From assembly GCA_022567155.1 (NCBI GenBank), contig JADFHN010000022.1, positions 1 to 52,564 of the forward strand: DNA of 52,564 bases. The letters run 5' to 3'. Both the position numbers and the translations under genes were made by a program. Under the pieces are notes generated by a model. The model was given only the letters and a program-made list of their open reading frames with translations, made no database searches and was not told the DNA's origin. Positions 26,009-34,186 of this stretch are shown here, piece after piece. The number at the start of each line of letters is the position of its first letter. Position 1 is the first letter of the stretch. The stretch comes from Bacteroidota bacterium. GTDB taxonomy: Bacteria > Bacteroidota > Bacteroidia > Cytophagales > Cyclobacteriaceae.

Positions 26009-27250
26009 TTAGGCATTAAACTCGTTCAGGGTTTTATCAATAATATCGCAACACGCATGAATCTGCTCTTCGGTGATCACCAGCGGTGGTGCAAAGCGAA
26101 TGATATTTCCATGCGTAGGTTTGGCCAGAAGTCCGTTTTCTTTCAGTGTCAGACAGATATTCCAGGCAGTTTCGCTTTCGGGACTATCGTTGATGACAAT
26201 GGCGTTAAGCAGGCCTTTACCTCTTACCTGCACAACAAAATCGGATTTATTGGCGATATTATTCATTCTTTCGTTAAAAATACTACCCATTTTGGTGGCA
26301 TTTTCCGTGAGATTTTCGTCCAAAACCACCTGCAGCGCTTCCATAGTTATGGCACAGGCCAGCGGATTTCCGCCGTAGGTGCTTCCGTGCTCTCCGGGTT
26401 TTAACGTCAGCATTACTTCGTCGCCGGTGAGGACCAGTGAAACCGGCAATACCCCACCGGACAACGCTTTACCCAGAATCAGCATATCAGGTTTTACATT
26501 TTCATAATCGCATGCCAGCATTTTGCCCGTACGCCCGATACCGGTCTGGATTTCGTCCATCATCAGCAGCACATTGTGTTTTTTGCACAATTTGGCAATG
26601 GTTTTCAGATACCCTTCATCAGGAACAATTACACCTGCCTCTCCCTGAATGGGTTCAATAAGAAACCCGCATACGTTAGGGTTACGTAATGCTTCCTCCA
26701 GTGAAGTTGTATCGTTGTAAGGAATGATCTTAAATCCGGGGGTGAAAGGTCCGTAGTCGCGTCGGGCTACCGGGTCAGTGGAAGCGGAAATTATGGAAAT
26801 GGTTCTGCCATGAAAGTTGTTTTCGGCAACTACGATCACCGCTTCGTTGTATGGAATGCCTTTTATCTTGTATCCCCATTTTCTTGCCAGTTTTATGGCG
26901 GTTTCATCGGCTTCGGCGCCGCTGTTCATAAACAATGCCCTGCTGTATCCGAAATATTCGCAAACAAACTTTTCAGCAATGCCCAGCTTATCGTTGTGAA
27001 AAGCCCTCGAGGTGAGTGTCAACTCACCGGCCTGGGTGGTCAGCGCATGGATGATTCTGGGATGACAATGCCCCTGGTTAACCGCACTGTATGCAGAAAG
27101 AAAATCATAATACCTGTTGCCCTCCACATCCCACAAAAACACGCCTTCGCCTCTCGTAAGGACAACGGGCAGCGGGTGATAATTGAATGCTCCATAGGTA
27201 TTTTCCAGGTCGATTGCCTGATGGCTTGAGAGTTGATTGATGCCGATCAT
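26009..27250 (-). CDS. rocD: Ornithine aminotransferase
   Basis: 413 residues of class III aminotransferases. Recognisable features are the N-terminal NYHPLPVVLTRGEGVFLWDV block, NSGAEADETAIKLARKWGY, the cofactor region LMMDEIQTGIGRTG and the PLP-lysine motif LGKALSGGVLPVSLVL; the wording PVVL at the active-site entrance and HGSTYGGNPLAC are typical of ornithine rather than acetylornithine aminotransferases. It converts ornithine and 2-oxoglutarate into glutamate semialdehyde and glutamate in arginine/proline metabolism. It stands alone on the minus strand, 125 bases beyond the end of the decayed DUF481 gene. Confidence 0.94.
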   Translation of the reverse strand: MIGINQLSSHQAIDLENTYGAFNYHPLPVVLTRGEGVFLWDVEGNRYYDFLSAYSAVNQGHCHPRIIHALTTQAGELTLTSRAFHNDKLGIAEKFVCEYFGYSRALFMNSGAEADETAIKLARKWGYKIKGIPYNEAVIVVAENNFHGRTISIISASTDPVARRDYGPFTPGFKIIPYNDTTSLEEALRNPNVCGFLIEPIQGEAGVIVPDEGYLKTIAKLCKKHNVLLMMDEIQTGIGRTGKMLACDYENVKPDMLILGKALSGGVLPVSLVLTGDEVMLTLKPGEHGSTYGGNPLACAITMEALQVVLDENLTENATKMGSIFNERMNNIANKSDFVVQVRGKGLLNAIVINDSPESETAWNICLTLKENGLLAKPTHGNIIRFAPPLVITEEQIHACCDIIDKTLNEFNA

Positions 27251-27375
27251 AGGTTATAAGATTAATTTCGGATTACGAATTATTGCGTAAATTTAATGAA
27301 ATACGCCATCATTAACCTCCAGGAACAACGTAACCTTGCAGTTTTTTAGGTGTATTTTATTTTCCGGTAAACTTT

Positions 27376-28280
27376 CTTAAAAAGAATAACCCAAGGCTGT
27401 GGTTACACCCATATCGCTTTTATCTGTTGCTCGCCTGGCGGTTTACTATCATAATTTTGATAAAAGGCAATGCTGAAGTAGAAATCCTTGATGATTGCAA
27501 CTTTTGCATTTATGTTGGAGTCCACTCTTATTCTGTCAGACACATTCAGGCTAGTATTGGCGGTTATATTAACTGAAATTCTGAATTCCGGATTTTTAAA
27601 ACGGGAATACCGATAGCCAATCTGGAATTTTCCTTCAAGATTATTACTTTGATTTCCTGAGATAGATTTTTCAGTATTAGCAAGAATTCCGGAATTGAAT
27701 CCAATTTCAGAATGTATGGTTTGAACAAATGATTTACAAACGTTAAGGCCTATGTATGCACGCAGTTCCAGATTTAATTCTGAATTTTGCTCCGCAGTAG
27801 AAAATGCTCCGACTTTCCAGCTTTTTTCATAAAATGATCTAATGAAAGATTAATGTCCTGTATTTTAAATAATTCATTTTCATTTCTCTGATCGGTGATA
27901 TAATTAGAGCCTTTGAGCCGGAAGCCGTTTCTTAGATTGCGGTAATAAAAATTATAACCTTTATTCAGATTTGCTACATTACTCTCTATATGTTATATTG
28001 AAAACCCAGTTCAAGGTCAATATCAATCCAGTCTAAAAATGTCCTTTTGATAGGAATAACTTTTATAATCAAATCAAGATATCTTTCAGTACCCTGAATA
28101 TTCATCAAATTCCTGATACGGTTACTTTCAACAAATGAAGAATCGATTTTCCCGAAATATTTGGAGTTGTCGTTAAGGTATATTTCAAAAAATTTACTGG
28201 TTTGAATGGAGGCTCTTTGTTTCCATTCGATTTGCAGTGTACCCAATTGCTGGTTTTAAAGCGGAGTATATCTACCTAAA
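27376..28280 (-). pseudogene. Decayed DUF481-family outer-membrane protein gene
   Basis: Piecing frames together on the minus strand gives one continuous DUF481-like protein. ILRFKTSN (about 28270-28245) leads into LGTLQIEW... to PIKRTFLDWIDIDLELGFQY (28246-27986). After a frame change comes SNVANLNKGYNFYYRNLRNG to about 27830. After another change comes FSTAEQNSELNLELRAYIG through NYDSKPPG near 27430, and after a last change ATDKSDMGVTTALGYSF ends at TAA 27376-27378. At least four frameshifts and a missing signal peptide show the gene is dead, unless the assembly is faulty. Intact relatives are beta-barrel proteins of unknown role (YdiY-like). Confidence 0.75.
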
Positions 28281-28287
28281 CTTTAAG

Positions 28288-28953
28288 TTACTTATTTGGT
28301 AACTCCTCAAAAATATCAGCCGGGTTTTTGATAAGGTGTGTGGTTATTTTTTCCAGGAAATTGTAGTCCCTGTATCCGGCTGAAACAATGCCATATTGAT
28401 CGTTATGCTGGTAAAGAAGTGTAGGAAAACTGGTAATCCCGAATTTCCTGGCTTTCTGATAATCAATGGTGGCATTTTCCTGAGCATTTTTACCAAACAG
28501 CGCCTCTTTATATGTTTCAAAATCAATATCGTACTTTATCACGATCTCTTTGTAGTTGTCGGGTTCCTTGATATCCTTACCCTGTTCGTAGAATAAAGCC
28601 TGCACTTCGTGAATGAAATGAAATGAATGCCCGGGTTTAAATGCATGAAACGCATGAATGGCCACGGATGGTGGGTGTGAATTTACTACATAGGAACCAT
28701 CTTCTATAAGGTTCATAATCTTGTTTCCAAACCTTACAGATGACTCCGCCTCAATATTATTTTTGACGGTTATCAGATATTCCTTTTTGTCACCGATGGT
28801 TCGCACCTGATTACCAATCATCATACCTCCGGTAATAAAACCGAATTCAATTTGGTCATGAAATGCATCGTATGTACGCATTATATCAGGACTCATGGCG
28901 TAGCACCAACTGCAAAATGGGTCAAAAATGTATATGAGCCTGCGGATATCCAT
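28288..28953 (-). CDS. DsbA-family thioredoxin-fold protein (FrnE-like)
   Basis: 221 residues from the ATG at 28953; a TTG five codons earlier is possible. No signal peptide is seen, so it is cytoplasmic. The thioredoxin active site is C-S-W-C in IFDPFCSWCYAMSP near the N-terminus, an all-helical insert occupies about 60-170, and the cis-Pro loop is GITSFPTLLY. This matches the FrnE/2-hydroxychromene isomerase branch of the DsbA superfamily with both cysteines retained. It probably acts in cytoplasmic thiol redox chemistry; bacillithiol (see bshC) is the likely low-molecular thiol of this organism. It is followed directly by the decayed DUF481 gene. Confidence 0.85.
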   Translation of the reverse strand: MDIRRLIYIFDPFCSWCYAMSPDIMRTYDAFHDQIEFGFITGGMMIGNQVRTIGDKKEYLITVKNNIEAESSVRFGNKIMNLIEDGSYVVNSHPPSVAIHAFHAFKPGHSFHFIHEVQALFYEQGKDIKEPDNYKEIVIKYDIDFETYKEALFGKNAQENATIDYQKARKFGITSFPTLLYQHNDQYGIVSAGYRDYNFLEKITTHLIKNPADIFEELPNK

Positions 28954-29610
28954 AATGCAAAATAACAAATTTATACGAATGAGAATTTCGATTCCGGATA
29001 GATTAAAACACTGAGACCGGATTTGAAACTATCTTGCTTTTTGGGCCATGCATGTCATAAATGTAGTTTTCCAATTTCGCATCACATCCATCAAGTGATG
29101 TGTAATTTTAAGATGTCCTCGATAATAAGTACTTCAGTTACTTTTTTCCTGTATTGTGCAAAGGGAATACCCTATAATTATAAGTACTTGAAAAATAGAC
29201 AGATAAGGTCTAAGCGTAGTGAGTTTTATAATTTTTAATGAAGCAAGGAGAATTTCAGGTCAAATTTTCACAACCTTTATTTCCTGCCTAAACTAGCGCG
29301 GAAGTTGCCTGCCCGTCTGGCAAGCGGGCTTTCCGTGCTATCTATAGCCATTATTATCCGCTTGCCCCGCTGAGGCGGGGTTTGCCATAGTACTTTGTAC
29401 GACAGGGCAGGTTTGCTTCTTTTTCATCAGGGGAAAAAAATGAATCTACCTCAGATTCAATCTGAGACAATGTGGCATATTGTTCATCCTTACATACATT
29501 GAAATAGAAGCGAATGTTTAACACCAATTGGCTGTACAATCAGGAAAATGGGGATATGACTGGCAATTAGGTCGTAGGGCAACCCTACGACCAGGAAAAG
29601 TACGGTACTA
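28954..29610 (+). repeat. Intergenic region with GC-rich hairpin modules
   Basis: No convincing gene is seen between the DsbA-like gene and rpmB. At 29311-29329 GCCCG and CGGGC pair across a 9-base loop, and at 29365-29380 CCCCGC pairs with GCGGGG. The surrounding GCCTGCCCGTCTGGC-type text resembles the repeat modules at 36.9 and 47.8 kb. A third hairpin at 29570-29592 is listed separately. Confidence 0.5.
29570..29592 (+). repeat. GGTCGTAGGG-CAA-CCCTACGACC hairpin upstream of rpmB
   Basis: Ten-base-pair perfect arms with a 3-base loop lie 19 bases before the putative rpmB promoter. A related hairpin (CGTAGGG-TCG-CCCTACG) occurs at 31996-32012 upstream of rpmG. Confidence 0.7.
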
Positions 29611-29641
29611 TTTGAATTACAAATAATTATTTCGATATTTG
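29611..29641 (+). promoter_or_regulatory. Putative Bacteroidota promoter of rpmB
   Basis: TTTG at 29611-29614 and GATATTTG at 29634-29641 (one mismatch to TAnnTTTG) are separated by 19 bases, the expected spacing for -33 and -7 elements of the Bacteroidota housekeeping sigma factor. A start near 29648 would leave a leader of about 34 bases. Confidence 0.5.
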
Positions 29642-29681
29642 CACTCCGTTTTTAAATAAGGATTCAATTACAAAATAAGTC

Positions 29682-29918
29682 ATGTCAAAAGTTTGTCAGG
29701 TAAGTGGAAAAAGGCCGGCGTCAGGAAACAACGTTTCACATGCGCATAACAAAACCAGACGTAAGTTTTATCCTAATTTACAAACCAAGAAATTTTATAT
29801 CCCCGAAGAAGACAGGTGGGTGACGCTCAAGGTTTCAACCAGCACCATGCGCACGATAAATAAAAACGGGATAACCAAAGTATTGAAAAAAGCACGTGAC
29901 AAAGGCCTGATGAAATAA
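29682..29918 (+). CDS. rpmB: 50S ribosomal protein L28 (bL28)
   Basis: 78 residues, basic, with the L28 opening [20 protein letters not shown] followed by [12 protein letters not shown] and a C-terminal [18 protein letters not shown]. It is a structural protein of the large ribosomal subunit. In many Bacteroidota rpmB is directly followed by rpmG; here a peptidase gene lies between them. A weak hairpin follows. Confidence 0.97.
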   Translation: MSKVCQVSGKRPASGNNVSHAHNKTRRKFYPNLQTKKFYIPEEDRWVTLKVSTSTMRTINKNGITKVLKKARDKGLMK

Positions 29919-29948
29919 AGGCTAATCAGAAAAATCTGTAAAACCGCG

Positions 29949-29972
29949 TCCTGTCAAATGCAGGATTTTTTG
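29949..29972 (+). terminator. Possible terminator after rpmB
   Basis: TCCTG at 29949-29953 pairs with CAGGA at 29961-29965 and is followed by six T. The stem is only 5 bp, so efficiency is uncertain, but position and T-run fit an intrinsic terminator. Confidence 0.45.
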
Positions 29973-30294
29973 TTTTAGCATCATGACGCACAAAATAGAT
30001 CTCAGAAATTATAGCCTGCCTGTGCCCCAAACTACAGTTCTGGTCCTGCCCATCAAAATCTTCCTTTTCTTCAAACCCCTTGTTTTCCGGGAGACTTTCA
30101 AACCAGGGGGAATAGCATAATAAATTAGCGCACGAAACAAGTGATGAATGTAAAAAATTTAATGGAGTTTGTTTTAGTGTCATTAAATATTACCGTCTAT
30201 AAATTATCCTAAAGTAAAGTTGAATTTTTTTTGTTGATTTACAATTTTGCTATTTTATTATGACATTGTATTCTCATAAATAATAATTATTGTC

Positions 30295-31752
30295 ATGAAA
30301 AAAGTTTTTGTATCCCTGCTGTTTCTGTGTACGTTAAGCATACCGGTATTTTCACAGCCGTTGGCTGAACCGGATGATTTCCTTAATAGTGATTTTCATA
30401 AGCATCGTCGTGAACAGGTAAGAATGAGGCTTCCTGCTAATTCAGTAACCGTATTTTTTGCCAATCCGGTGCGAAACCGTGCCAACGATGTTGACTATGT
30501 ATATCACCAGGATCCTGATTTTTATTACCTGACGGGGTATCGGGAACCGCATTCCATGCTATTGATTTTCAGTGAAGAGCAGCACGACGCTAATGGTGAT
30601 GTGTATGATGAAATCCTTTTCGCACAGCCCCGCAACCCCCGGGCTGAAATGTGGACCGGCAGAAGATTAGGCGTCAAAGGCGTGGAAGAAAAACTTGGGT
30701 TTAGCAAAGTATTGGTAAACAAAGCATTTCATGAGTATGACATCGAATTTGCAGAATTTGATAAAGTGCTTTTCTATGATTTCAAAAATGACGTACGTAA
30801 CACGCATGCAGAAGGCGACCTGTATGAATTAATTGCATGGTTTAAGGTAAAATCTGGCTACCCTGACGATGATAGTTCCTTGCTTGCAATAGAGCCAAAA
30901 AAACAAAATCTTGATACCCGGACCCTTGATGTGATCATGAAAGACCTCAGGGGTATTAAGATGCCGGAAGAAATTGATCTTATACGCAAAGCGGTGAATA
31001 TATCGGCTATTGGCCAGGTGGAGGTTATGAAAGCTATGAAACCGGGCATGTCTGAAAGGGAGATACAGGGCATACACGAATTTGTATATAAAAAATATGA
31101 GGCCGAATACGAAGGATACCCCTCCATTGTAGGGGCAGGGCACAACGGATGTATTTTGCATTATATCGAAAACAATAAGCCCGATATTAAAAATGACGAA
31201 CTGATTCTGATGGATCTTGGAGCGGAATACCACGGATATACCGCAGATGTAACACGCACCATACCGGTAGCAGGCAGATTTTCTCCGGAACAGAAGCAAA
31301 TTTATGACCTGGTATTCAAAGCGCAAGAGGCAGCCATCCAGGCCTGCAAACCGGGAATAACCTTTCAGGAGTTGGGGCAAATTGCCCGCGATATCATTAA
31401 TTCAGGGCTTGCCGAACTTGGATTGATTACGGATCCGGGGCAAAATCACATGTATTACCCGCACGGATTGTCACATCATATTGGGTTGGACGTACACGAC
31501 AAAGGCAACTATGAAGCCCTGGAGCAAAATATGGTTATCACCGTTGAGCCTGGCATCTATGTACCGGAGGGCAGCAAATGTGACGAGAAATGGTGGGGCA
31601 TAGCCGTACGAATTGAAGATGATGTATTGATTACAAAAGACGGGTTTGAACTATTGTCAGACATGGCACCCAGAAAAAGTGATGAAATTGAAGCCTTGAT
31701 GGCACAGTCCAGCCCGCTGGACGATTTTGAATTACCTGATCTGGATAATTGA
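30295..31752 (+). CDS. Secreted Xaa-Pro aminopeptidase (M24B family)
   Basis: 485 residues. A signal peptide (about 1-21, ending VFSQ) directs it outside the cytoplasm. Residues about 35-170 form the aminopeptidase P N-terminal domain, and 200-470 the pita-bread M24 catalytic domain. The five metal ligands are visible: two Asp in LILMDLGAEYHGYTADVTRT, His in HGLSHHIGLDVHD, Glu in TVEPGIYVPEG and Glu in AVRIEDDVLI. It removes N-terminal residues preceding proline, probably in peptide scavenging in the periplasm. It lies between rpmB and rpmG and interrupts the usual ribosomal-protein order. Confidence 0.93.
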   Translation: MKKVFVSLLFLCTLSIPVFSQPLAEPDDFLNSDFHKHRREQVRMRLPANSVTVFFANPVRNRANDVDYVYHQDPDFYYLTGYREPHSMLLIFSEEQHDANGDVYDEILFAQPRNPRAEMWTGRRLGVKGVEEKLGFSKVLVNKAFHEYDIEFAEFDKVLFYDFKNDVRNTHAEGDLYELIAWFKVKSGYPDDDSSLLAIEPKKQNLDTRTLDVIMKDLRGIKMPEEIDLIRKAVNISAIGQVEVMKAMKPGMSEREIQGIHEFVYKKYEAEYEGYPSIVGAGHNGCILHYIENNKPDIKNDELILMDLGAEYHGYTADVTRTIPVAGRFSPEQKQIYDLVFKAQEAAIQACKPGITFQELGQIARDIINSGLAELGLITDPGQNHMYYPHGLSHHIGLDVHDKGNYEALEQNMVITVEPGIYVPEGSKCDEKWWGIAVRIEDDVLITKDGFELLSDMAPRKSDEIEALMAQSSPLDDFELPDLDN

Positions 31753-32140
31753 ACACCCCATTATCCCTTACCTGCGTCACACGATCACTGGTCACAGAGT
31801 CGCCTTACGACCATCGTTTCCCGGTCAGGGACAATGCAGTTTTGAAAGCGTTGTGGAAGTTTCACTGATTTGGTATTCATACCTTCCTGTACCACTTTAT
31901 GTAATTTATAGCCCGTGCCTACACCATGCTTAGATTTGCCGGGATAATCGTTTTGACTTTAACAACTAAAGTTCTGCTTTTTGCTCTTCCCTGATCGTAG
32001 GGTCGCCCTACGACCAACGTTTCCAGTACGGATACGTACTGTTTGCCCATATATTTGCTGGGATAATCGCTTTGACTTTAATAACTAAAGTTCTACTTTT
32101 GCAATTCGAAACTTCGGAACGAAATACTAAGAGTAAGAAG
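31753..32140 (+). repeat. Leader region of rpmG with a duplicated 50-bp block
   Basis: This 388-base gap holds no gene. A block of about 50 bp at 31934-31984 is repeated at 32053-32102 with about five differences. Between the copies lies a CGTAGGG-TCG-CCCTACG hairpin at 31996-32012. The downstream copy contains a complete promoter and the upstream copy a damaged one. Confidence 0.75.
32071..32101 (+). promoter_or_regulatory. Promoter of rpmG-DUF4295-ftsY
   Basis: TTTG at 32071-32074, exactly 19 bases, then TACTTTTG at 32094-32101: a perfect match to the Bacteroidota TTTG-N19-TAnnTTTG promoter. Initiation about 7 bases downstream gives a leader of roughly 33 bases before the rpmG ATG at 32141. 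Confidence 0.7.
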
Positions 32141-32323
32141 ATGGCGAAGAAAGGCAACAGAATACAGGTAATACTTGAATGCACGGAGCACAAAAACAGC
32201 GGACAACCGGGCACATCAAGATACATCACAACAAAAAACAGGAAAAACACTCCTGAAAGGCTTGAACTAAAGAAGTATAATCATATTTTAAACAAATACA
32301 CCGTTCATAAAGAAATTAAATAG
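32141..32323 (+). CDS. rpmG: 50S ribosomal protein L33 (bL33)
   Basis: 60 residues from the ATG at 32141 (an in-frame start at 32072 would lie upstream of the promoter and is rejected). [36 protein letters not shown] and KKYN are canonical L33; the zinc-binding Cys pairs of the C+ form are absent, so it is the C- form. It is the first gene of a set with the DUF4295 gene two bases downstream and ftsY. Confidence 0.97.
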   Translation: MAKKGNRIQVILECTEHKNSGQPGTSRYITTKNRKNTPERLELKKYNHILNKYTVHKEIK

Positions 32324-32325
32324 TA

Positions 32326-32481
32326 ATGGCGAAGAAAGTAGTAGCAACCCTGAAAAAAAAGAAAGCCAAACATTTCGCCAGGGTAATCAGGACAATCAAG
32401 TCTGAAAAAACCGGCGCGTACATTTTCAAGGAAGAAATGGTTCCGGACGAAATGGTAAAAGAGGTGCTGGCGAAGAAATAG
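32326..32481 (+). CDS. DUF4295-family small basic protein, ribosome-associated by context
   Basis: 51 residues, beginning MAKKVVATLKKKKAKHFAR and ending VPDEMVKEVLAKK, rich in Lys. The family is confined to Bacteroidota and is placed between rpmG and ftsY. Its size, charge and place indicate a ribosomal or ribosome-bound protein; I recall a Bacteroidia-specific ribosomal protein having been reported, but I cannot confirm it is this family. It begins two bases after the rpmG stop, so the two are translated together. Confidence 0.88.
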   Translation: MAKKVVATLKKKKAKHFARVIRTIKSEKTGAYIFKEEMVPDEMVKEVLAKK

Positions 32482-32508
32482 TATAATTAAGCATTGGCTT
32501 TTAATTAC

Positions 32509-32530
32509 GTCCCTTCAAGGGACTTTTTTG
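32509..32530 (+). terminator. Intrinsic terminator after DUF4295 gene
   Basis: GTCCC-TTCAA-GGGAC at 32509-32523 (the stem can extend by T-A pairing) is followed by six T. It lies 45 bases before ftsY and would give partial termination, so ribosomal genes can be made in excess over ftsY. Confidence 0.7.
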
Positions 32531-32574
32531 TTTGTGGCAATCAATCCTGATAAAGACATTAACTGAACTTCCAA

Positions 32575-33528
32575 ATGGTATTTAAAGGTCTGTTTTCAAA
32601 AAAACAAAAGGATACGCTCGACAAAGGGCTGAAGAAGACCAAAGAGAGTTTTTTCACAAAACTCGGGAAAGCTGTTGCAGGAAAATCCACGGTAGATGAT
32701 GAAGTGCTTGATAACCTTGAAGAAGTGCTCATTACCTCCGATGTGGGCGTCGAAACCACGGTAAAGATCATTAACCGGATAGAAGCAAGGGTGGCACGTG
32801 ATAAATACCTGAATACAGAAGAATTGGATCGTATTCTAAAAGAAGAGATCGCTGCTCTGCTTTCTGAGAACAATACCGAAGATTTTGACGATTTTCAGGT
32901 ACCGGAGGGACTGAAACCCTACGTAATACTGGTGGTGGGAGTGAACGGAGTTGGTAAAACAACAACTATCGGAAAACTTGCTTGGCGGTTCAAAGAAGAG
33001 GGCCTGTCCGTAATACTTGGGGCCGCAGACACCTTCAGGGCGGCAGCGGTGGATCAGTTAAAAATTTGGGGCGAAAGAGTAGGTGTTCCTGTGGTTTCTC
33101 ACGGCATGAATACCGATCCGGCATCGGTAGCGTTTGACGCGGTGAAACAGGCTGTTGAGACTAATACTGATGTTGTGATTATCGATACGGCAGGCAGGCT
33201 TCATACCAAAGTGAACCTGATGAATGAACTGTCGAAGATCAGAAGGGTGATCCAAAAATTTATTGAGGAGGCTCCCCATGATGTACTTCTTATTCTCGAC
33301 GGCAGTACAGGTCAGAATGCTGTGATCCAGGCGAGAGAATTCACAAAAGCGACTGAAGTGACTTCGATTGCTATAACTAAACTTGATGGCACGGCAAAAG
33401 GAGGTGTGGTCATTGGTATTTCTGATGAGTTTAAAATTCCTGTAAAATATATCGGTGTTGGCGAAAAAATGGAGGACCTCCAGGTATTTAACAAAACCGA
33501 GTTTGTTGATTCACTTTTTAATAAATAA
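32575..33528 (+). CDS. ftsY: Signal recognition particle receptor FtsY
   Basis: 317 residues, without the long acidic A domain of E. coli. The N domain (about 1-110) is followed by the SRP-type GTPase G domain: P-loop VNGVGKTTTIGKLA, AADTFRAAAVDQL, DTAGRLHTKVNLM, and TKLDGTAKGGVVIG. It receives SRP-ribosome complexes at the inner membrane for cotranslational targeting. It follows rpmG and the DUF4295 gene after a terminator-like hairpin. Confidence 0.97.
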   Translation: MVFKGLFSKKQKDTLDKGLKKTKESFFTKLGKAVAGKSTVDDEVLDNLEEVLITSDVGVETTVKIINRIEARVARDKYLNTEELDRILKEEIAALLSENNTEDFDDFQVPEGLKPYVILVVGVNGVGKTTTIGKLAWRFKEEGLSVILGAADTFRAAAVDQLKIWGERVGVPVVSHGMNTDPASVAFDAVKQAVETNTDVVIIDTAGRLHTKVNLMNELSKIRRVIQKFIEEAPHDVLLILDGSTGQNAVIQAREFTKATEVTSIAITKLDGTAKGGVVIGISDEFKIPVKYIGVGEKMEDLQVFNKTEFVDSLFNK

Positions 33529-34186
33529 GCTTGCCCTGTACAAGTTGCTAATCGCATGATCAACATGCCTTCCAATGAAAAACCAAGACCATTTGCAGCT
33601 GAAATGGTTATTCTTTCCTGTTTTGTGCAATGCTGCGCCCAACACCCATTCCAGTTGCTTTAAGCAACTGGCAATCAGTAATACAATATTAGTTGGCTTT
33701 AGCCACATTTTATTTACGCTATCAGTACGATCAGTAGTACGCTGAATACATTGCCGTTAAATTTAATGTGAGTTGAAAACGTTCCACATATACTCCTGTT
33801 TTCCGCACATTTTTAAAAAATGGCCTTTGGACATACATCAGGGTGACATTATACTATATAGGATGTTGCAGCCTTAAATCCAGGTCTGTTTTCGAAATAT
33901 CCCAGAGGGAATAAATATTTTAACCCGGACATGAGTCCCTGGTAGTAAAATACATGCTGTCCTAAAACGGGTGTCCCAAAACTGAACGTAGTAAATAATC
34001 CCCATTTGCAAAATACAAGGGTACTCCTCCAGCCGCAAGCAGGGAGTACACAAAATATTCCAGTTTTCCGAAATGAGGCACTCAAACCATCTATTTGGAA
34101 AAATGTAACACATTGATATTCAAATGTTTAAAACGACATAAAAAGTAGATTTTTCTATCGTGCAGAAAACAGGTGAGTTGAAATAG
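33529..34186 (+). other. 658-base gap with hairpins and a possible gene remnant
   Basis: At 33651-33671 CCAGTTGCTT and AAGCAACTGG form a 10-bp perfect hairpin with a single-base loop, followed at about 33691 by TGGCTTTAGCCA, a shorter palindrome. On the minus strand at 33849-34085 an open frame includes FGTPVLGQHVFYYQGL and LFPLGYFENRPGF, which read like real protein but match no family I recognise; the frame lacks a clear start context and may be a decayed gene. No other gene is seen. Confidence 0.4.

Noticed and set aside
29023-29238. 71-codon ORF upstream of rpmB region
   Set aside because: No recognisable motif, no start context, and composition like the surrounding intergenic DNA.
32072-32140. 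Upstream in-frame extension of rpmG
   Set aside because: It overlaps the promoter boxes at 32071-32101 and L33 proteins begin at MAKK.
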